From positions 287,963,078-288,027,077 of the forward strand of contig NC_133660.1 of the NCBI RefSeq assembly GCF_037893015.1: DNA of 64,000 nt, written 5' to 3'. Below the pieces are notes generated by a model. It was not told the DNA's origin and ran no database searches. It saw only the letters and a program-made list of their open reading frames with translations. A program made the position numbers and the translations under genes. Origin of the DNA: Macrotis lagotis. Its lineage: Eukaryota > Chordata > Mammalia > Peramelemorphia > Peramelidae. Below, one piece after another: positions 57,813-64,000 of this stretch (position 1 is its first letter; every line of letters starts with the position of its first letter).

Positions 57813-58231
57813 TTTCTACAAGAACCTCTTTCTACTTATTTAGACATATTTATTCTGTATCCAGTTAGAATTGTACTTATCTACCACATTAGGATGCAGG
57901 CTCTCCACAAGCAGAAATTATTTCATTCTTTTGTCTTTGTGTCCTTTGAGCCTGTCATAAAATTGGCAGTTACTAGATGGTTACTGATTAATGTTGAAGC
58001 CAAGGCTTCTGCTCTTGGTCCTCAGCTAGCTGGTCTCAGACAACTGCCAGCACAGAATCTCATCAGCATGGCATGCCTCTCCTCAGCCAATCTTTCTCTC
58101 CAACCTTCATGGGTATGAGACCCAGTTACCTACTCCCTCTCCTCAGGCCACCAGACCTAGGGTTGGATTGCTCTCAGTGCTGGCACTGCCCAATTCTTCC
58201 ATTTAGGCCCTTTTCTATTTTTAAAAATTTC

Positions 58232-58239
58232 ATTTATTC

Positions 58240-58282
<43 letters not shown>

Positions 58283-58308
58283 ATCTATCTATCTATCTAC
58301 TTACTTAC
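58232..58308. repeat. CTAT tetranucleotide repeat
   Basis: Run of 'ctatctat' about 70 bases long, ending in 'acttacttac'. Confidence 0.92.
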
Positions 58309-58329
58309 CTATTGCCATTTAGGCCCTTT

Positions 58330-58860
58330 CAATTCTTTATGATCCCAGGTGGGTTTCACCTTTTTGGCAAGTGTAGGTTTGGCATTCTAACACTGTGACC
58401 AGTCTATGTTGGTTGCACTCTCTGTAGCAATGTTGGAATGCCAGGCAGTTTAGCTCAAGAAAGGACCCCAGTGTCTGGTATCTTCTCCTGCCAGGTGATC
58501 TTCAGAATCTTCTAAGACATTTTAATGGAATTGACTCAGTTTCCTGGCATGGCGCTGGTAGATTGTCCAGGTTTCACAGTCATGCAGCAATGGGGTCAGC
58601 ATGGACTCTGTAGACCTTCTCTTTGGTAGTCAGTGTAAAACTTATTCTCTCTTACACTTTCTCTTGGAGTCTCCCAAACACCGAGCTAGCTCTGACAATG
58701 CGAATGTCAACCTCATTGTCCATGTGAACCTCCTTGGAAAGGACACTGCCAAGTGAAGTGAACTTATACTTCTCCACTTGCTATAACCAATATATGGGTG
58801 GTGTGGTGCTGGCCGATGGAGCACCTGGATTTTCTTGGTGTTATTTGCCAGGCCCTTGCC
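58330..58860 (-). mobile_element. Non-LTR reverse transcriptase relic (C-terminal part)
   Basis: On the minus strand short pieces read FTSLGSVLSKEVHMDNEVDI, RIVRASSVFGRLQEKV and KEKVYRVHADP. This is the region after the reverse transcriptase core (YLGS, EI-RI-KA, FGRL, K-KVYRA) of RTE/L2-like elements. Broken by stops; family uncertain. Confidence 0.65.
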
Positions 58861-59026
58861 TTGAAGTTGCTACTGAAGAGCTATTGGAGAGAGGGACTCC
58901 CCCCTCCACCAGCCTCCAGGGAGACCTTTGATGGGGACTCAGTTTGCTCCCTGGAAGAAGTCTACACTGACTCTGGGGACCTGGACTCTTTGGAGCTCAT
59001 GTTCTAGAAAATGCAGGTGGAGAAAA

Positions 59027-59355
59027 GAACATGTGTGTGTGTGTGTGGGGGTGCACATTTTGTGTGTAGGTGTGTTGTGTGTATTAGAAATTGTTTATAT
59101 GTTGTATCTGTTTTGTGTGTTACGTGTCTACTGTGTTGCAGGTTGTATGTTGTATATGTGCATTGGGTTGTAGACATGTGTACTGTCCACATGTTGAATG
59201 TTCTGTATGTTTTGTGCTGTGTGAGCATGTGTGCACTGGGTATGAGTGTGCATATTCTTTGTAGTGTGGACAGACTGGGTTTTTCATGCTTTGTGTTGTG
59301 TGTGTGCTGCATTGTTGCAGTGTGCATGTGTCTGTGATGCATGTGTGTCTTGGTG
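59027..59355. repeat. TG-rich low-complexity tract
   Basis: About 330 bases of imperfect TG/TGTG sequence; Cys/Val-rich and His/Thr-rich frames on either strand come from it. Confidence 0.85.
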
Positions 59356-59734
59356 TGCAGGCCATGACTTTGTACTCTTACTCCAGGACTCTTCTGGCCA
59401 GCCCCACCTCCCCACCCCCACTAGGGCTCCCATAGAAGTCCTGTCCATGGCTCAGGTCAGCCTGTGCCAGGCTCAGGCCAGGGCAGCCCTTCCTCCCTCA
59501 GGAAGGTGGCAGTAGCTGATGGGCACTGCCAGAGACTGCCTTCTGAGGCCCAGATCATGAGCTCCTTCCCCAGGTCCAAGATTCAGATGTTCTTCCTCAC
59601 CACACTTGCTTCTGAGAGTTAATCATGTCCCTGTGATACAGGGGCTGCAGTCCTCATCCTCCCCTGCCTCCCATGACAGTGAACAAAAGTGGCCGGTGCC
59701 AGGTGGAGTGGGCACTAGATGAACGGCTCGTTAA

Positions 59735-59870
59735 GTGGATGATGAATTAATAACTGGACAAATGACCAAATAAATGAATGAAAGAATGACCTAATGAACA
59801 GATGAATGACCAAATGAATGAATGAGTGAACAAGTGAAGGAACAAATAAATGAATGTATGAATGAAGCCT
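59735..59870. repeat. Degenerate AATG repeat
   Basis: Imperfect 'aatgaatga' units over about 130 bases. Confidence 0.85.
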
Positions 59871-61284
59871 TGACCGAGCACTCACCATGTGCTTCACACC
59901 AGACTAAGCCGATGAAACAAATGCAAAAGTGTGACAGACCCTGCTCCGGGGACTTCCCAGAGGACTGAGAAGGGGCCAAGGAAAACAGACACTGACCAGA
60001 GTTTGGGGGTCTTTATTCCCCAAATTCTAAACTGTAAAATGAGAATTTGGATGTCACTGATGTCCGGGGAGGCCTAACTCAGACCCTTCCCAGGCTGGTG
60101 GCCGTGGTCAAGTCCCAGGACTCCTCTGGAACTTCTCTTCCTGATTTCTCTGTATACTCTTACCTCCTCTGTGGGATGAAGGCTGGGACTGGGGAATAAC
60201 TAAGACCTCTTTGAGCCCTAAATCTAGGAGTCCATGACTCATATAACCTTGGGGCTGTACTAATTTTTTAAAGCTCTCTAGAATTGTTATTTGTCTGAAT
60301 GGACAGATACCCCCTCGAGTTTCTATGGCTCCTAAGCCTTGCAGAGCAGGGGCCCCTCAAGCATCCCTCTGGAGTGACTGGCAGAAGGACCAGCAGGCCA
60401 GTTTTATAGATAGGGAACCTGAGGCCTGGGAGGTTCATTGCCTTGCCTGAGGTCAGTTATGAGCTGATCCAGGGATGCTTGTCTTCAAAGCCGTCTCTTT
60501 GCCCAACAGATCCACTGTGACCTGCCCCAGTGCCCCAGCCCCCTCTGTCTACCTCCTACACCTGCACATGCTTTTGGCCTTATTGCTGTCTCCATTTTTC
60601 CTTACCTCTTTTCAGTTCCTCAGCACACATCTGGGGCACAGAATGACCAGGAGAGGACCCAAGGTAGACAAATCCTCATGTCCCCCAGAAAATGGGGATG
60701 GGGGCAAGTGGACAGAAGGCAGGCAGGGACATTCTCTGTGGCTCCAGAGCTAAGTTTGGACTAACTGGGGGAAACCCAAGAAGCTAGATTTCAGATCCAG
60801 AGAAGGAACCTCCCCAACCTCAGAGTTCTCCAACAGTGACAAGTATTGAGACCCCCCGTCATTGTAGATGCTCCAGAGATGGGAAGTTGGACCCGCAGGC
60901 TCCATGAAGCATCTCAGCCTCCCAACCTAGGAGTCATCTTGGACCCTCCTGTCCTATTATCTCAATGTGTCCAATCTGTTATCAACATTACTTGATTTCA
61001 CTTTTTTAGGATTTTTTGAAAACAGCCCCTTTTCTCTTCTGACACTGCACTGACCGTAGTGCAGACCTTGTAGATAATCAAATCTATCTACTTTATTTTC
61101 TGGCAGTGGCTCAGGATGAAATGGATGACCCGAATGTCCTCTTAAAACAGCAGTCCTTTGTTTCTTTAAAAATACTTAATCTACCTATAGTTGTTGTGGA
61201 AAGTACAAGATCTGCTTCTCTTCTTACTTTTTATATTATGATCTTTAACATTTTAATTTCATTGTGGCCAAATATTAAGCCAAG

Positions 61285-61490
61285 TAGGCAAGTAGCTATA
61301 GAGCACAGAGACTGGACTTGAAATCAGTAAGATAAAAATCTGACCTCAGAAACTTAACAAGCCATGTGATCCTGGGCAAGTCACTTCTTCCTGGTTGCCT
61401 CAGTTTCCTTATTATCACACACCTAATTAATGTCTGAGGCCACATTCCAAGCCTGGTATTCTATCCACTGTGCCACTTAGCTGCCCCCCA
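61285..61490. mobile_element. Two abutting old SINE fragments, opposite orientation
   Basis: A forward part ('cctgggcaagtcacttcttc', 'tgcctcagtttccttatt') meets a reverse part ('ctatccactgtgccacttag'). Confidence 0.6.
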
Positions 61491-61949
61491 TATATTTGTA
61501 TTATTTATTTATTTTGCATGTAACACTCTTGATATTTGACTCATTGGTTTTTCCTCCAGTTATTAAAAAAAGGAGAAACAATATGGAGCTTTGCTTTCTT
61601 ATCCTTTCTCTATTCTTTGTTTTCCATTCTTTTTTAAAATTATAAGAGGTAAATGTTTTCCTCTCCATTTGCGGCTATAGCACTGCTTTGGTATTTCTCT
61701 AAGTTTTGGTTCTCTTTTCTCATTTCTGTCCTTACTCTACCCCCTCCTCCCCTCCCCAAACTACTTTGATGCAACACTCATTACTACAGTATCACTTCCC
61801 TCATTGCCCTTCCTTTCCCACTGACAAATGGTTTGCCTGATTTGGGGCTTTTTCTTACATTTTTTTACTTCTTTATTATTCTTTCTTTTTTCTTATCTCA
61901 TTCTCCTCTTTCTTCTTTTCCATCTCAGCTAGTTAGAAATCCTTCCTTT

Positions 61950-62880
61950 GACTTAAAAAAATTAGTGAGTAGAGGATTCTGGCAAGATGGCAGAGTAAGT
62001 CAGATTTCCTCCACAAACTAAGACTACATAGGGCCTCCATTGGGGAAGAGCAGTTGTCTTCCTGGGACGACTGCAAAAGAAATGGGGAAAGGTCCCCAGA
62101 CCTAAATGAGTCTAAACAGGTCCAGGCTATCTCTGCTGACAGAATAAATAGCAAGGCCTGGGGCCAGCTGGCTCTGGAGGTAGCCTTGGCCTCGGCCACA
62201 CAAGAACTCTTATTCCTAGACAGGTTCAGGGAGTTGGGGTCTGATGGGGGAAGAGTGAGGAAACCTCTACTGCCAAGGGACGGCAGGCCCAGCTCTACTG
62301 CTTAGACACCTGAAGGAACCAGCACATGCCAGGTGAATGAGTGGAGAGCTGTGGACACTCACAGGAGAATCCAGTTCTTGGTTTGGGCTCCAGAAGATTA
62401 TAGCTCCTGGACGCTTCTCAGGGAGCAAGATCATCCCCAGCATAGTGGAGTGGGATACCCTAGCTGTGGCTTGGATGGAGGACAGGAGTCCAGAGGTTGT
62501 TGGGCTCGGGACAAAGCTCAAAGAATGATAGTAAGAAGGACCTGAGGCTAGAGGCACCATGTCCTCAGGACTAGAGGTGAATATAACACCCAATAAAATA
62601 AAATAAAAATGTGCAGGCAAAGGAGAAAGAACCCAACCATAGTCACTTGCTCTGGAAATAGAAAAAACAACTTTATCTTCAGAGGAGGTTATTGAAGCAA
62701 CAAAAAATTGGCCTCTCCTAGCCAGAAGAACTGGGGTGGCAGTTGAAAATATCACACCCAGCGAGGCTGGGTGAATAGAAAAAGAAATGGACTGTCGGTG
62801 AATTGCCAGACTTTCAGAATTTTGTTGCAAAAAGCCCTGAACTTAAGTTTGACATATAAGATACAAGAGAAATAATTACA
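61950..62880 (+). mobile_element. L1 5' end-like stretch
   Basis: Starts 'gaggattctggcaagatggc' followed by 'agagtaagtcag', as in the start of marsupial L1 elements. The 187-codon minus-strand frame (62830-62267) lies inside and is treated as chance. Confidence 0.5.
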
Positions 62881-63084
62881 TGGGACTCATTAAAAACAAA
62901 TTATTTTCTTTTTATATGTAGAAAGGTAAACTATATCTAAGATTATCATTAGTAAATGGGTAGTGTGAAAGAAAGATTGGGGAAGAGCTGAATATGATCA
63001 GGAAAAAGTAATATAGTGTAGGAAAAGATAAAAAGAGTATCTCTTGGGAGAAGAGCTAATATAGAGGAATTAGGTGGGGAGGAG

Positions 63085-63125
63085 GCTTATCTATCTATCT
63101 ATCTATATCTATATATAATATAGAT
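63085..63125. repeat. CTAT repeat
   Basis: Short 'ctatctatctat' run followed by 'atatctatatat'. Confidence 0.85.
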
Positions 63126-63767
63126 ATTTAAAATCTAAAAGCATATAAAAGCCTTGCAAATTCAGAAAAATATTAGAGGGTACCAGTGTAGGGAAGGTAC
63201 TGAGATAAGACTGTGAGTGAGGGTAGGGTAAGGGGGTAGTTTTGAAGAGTGTGTAGATTAACAGGAATAGAGCAGCATAGTAGAAGTGTGTGAGAAAGAA
63301 ATTCTCTAGGTTAAGGAATAGGAGGGCAAGGTAGCAGGGAGGCGTGAAACAGAGGAATCAGGAAGAATTTGGTCTTCAGGAAATGTTATAAAAATGAGAG
63401 AGACGCACAAACATAAAATAAAGATCAGGAATAGAATTTATGTAAACAAAAGCAAGGGTATTAATCATAATCTCAGATAAAGTGAAATTAGATTTAATCA
63501 AGGATGAAAAAGAGGGAAACTAGACTGTATGTCAACAACATTATTCCATATTGTTTTAGAGTTTTTAAAATAATTAGACAGTATAGGATTTGGAATATTG
63601 CTGTAGTGGAGGAAATGCTGAGCTGATGGATTTACAAAGATGTGGAAAGATGCTATATTATATAGATTTCCTTGAAATGGAAATTTATTGTTTCATTTTT
63701 TAAATCCTCTTAGTTCTCCTGTACACATGGCTATGTTTTTTTTTCTTATTTTTGTATTCAAGTTTAA

Positions 63768-63769
<2 letters not shown>

Positions 63770-63834
<65 letters not shown>
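63770..63834. repeat. TC dinucleotide repeat
   Basis: Near-pure TC run of about 63 bases between unique DNA and the L1 ORF2 fragment. Confidence 0.95.
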
Positions 63835-63837
<3 letters not shown>

Positions 63838-63839
63838 AC

Positions 63840-64000
63840 TCCGTGGTGACTCTTGAAAACATCAGTTCATCTGATGAAAATAATGTAAAGGAAGGTGGCC
63901 TAGCTCTATCAAATCTCAAACTGTACTATAAAGCAGCAATCATCAAAACTGCCTGGTACTGGTTAAGAAACACAGTAAAGGATCAGTGAATTAGGAAATG
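63840..64000 (+). mobile_element. L1 ORF2 C-terminal fragment
   Basis: Reading from 63899, the frame gives GLALSNLKLYYKAAIIKTAW, then YWLRNTVKDQ and a stop. LKLYYKAA followed by KTAWYW is the well-known L1 ORF2 C-terminal motif. The element continues past the window. Confidence 0.85.

Larger units (their letters stand above)
46222..64000. other. Region upstream of gene B, no host gene recognised
   Basis: The stretch contains the gene B 5' end (not located), decayed L1 pieces, one other non-LTR reverse transcriptase relic, SINEs and microsatellites. Unique-looking parts are about 49400-52750, 55060-56550, 57240-57660 and 59880-61280. Short open frames there (at most about 190 codons) have no recognisable domain outside retroelements. 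Confidence 0.55.

Noticed and set aside
59004-59365. Cys/Val-rich and His/Thr-rich frames
   Set aside because: Produced by the TG-rich tract; no domain or splice structure.
62267-62830. 187-codon minus-strand frame
   Set aside because: Antisense to an L1 5' end-like stretch; Ser/Pro-rich without a recognisable domain.

Overview
The window is nuclear DNA from a marsupial. Nearly all recognisable interspersed repeats are marsupial families: the short tRNA-derived 'gctaggtggcacagtggatagagc' SINE (WSINE/MAR1 group), a longer SINE beginning near 'tgtttgtcctt', marsupial-type L1 fragments and old CR1/L3 fragments. Genes are split into short exons with GT-AG introns. Nothing prokaryotic or viral is needed to explain the sequence. 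I cannot name the species.

Layout. Two tandem genes of the MS4A family (four-transmembrane, CD20-like) lie on the minus strand. Both look like MS4A14. Gene A has coding exons at 30580-30437, 27686-27549, 26354-26301, 23414-23262, 19984-about 19829 and a giant last exon from 18380. Gene B has coding exons at 46221-46078, 44737-44603, 43899-43846, 41021-40869, 37972-37871 and a short last exon from 35764. Matching exons have the same or nearly the same length, and every junction is phase 0, so the genes are tandem duplicates. From about 46.3 kb to 64 kb I find no host gene, only unique DNA, microsatellites and dead retroelements.

The striking part is the last exon of gene A. It carries about 110 copies of an 87-bp (29-codon) unit between about 8.1 and 17.65 kb, inside a 3,610-codon open frame (18043-7211). 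The predicted cytoplasmic tail is a huge acidic, Ser/Thr-rich, probably disordered repeat domain. MS4A14 in placental mammals has a long repetitive tail too, but from memory of the human protein (about 680 residues) this is several times longer and uses a different repeat. Past the stop, 7210 to 1 holds decayed relatives of the same repeat in longer units (about 135 bp, then about 400 bp), as if the tail was once longer or the array keeps rebuilding itself.

Two cautions. First, the membrane-domain frame and the giant repeat frame are offset by one base at a nine-G tract (18138-18146) in a proline-rich segment. Either the assembly is wrong by a base, the allele is broken, or the junction is not as I drew it. 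Second, gene B is also out of frame at nearly the same place, in a CT microsatellite. The array is also open for long stretches in other frames, so an open frame alone does not prove that the tail is translated.
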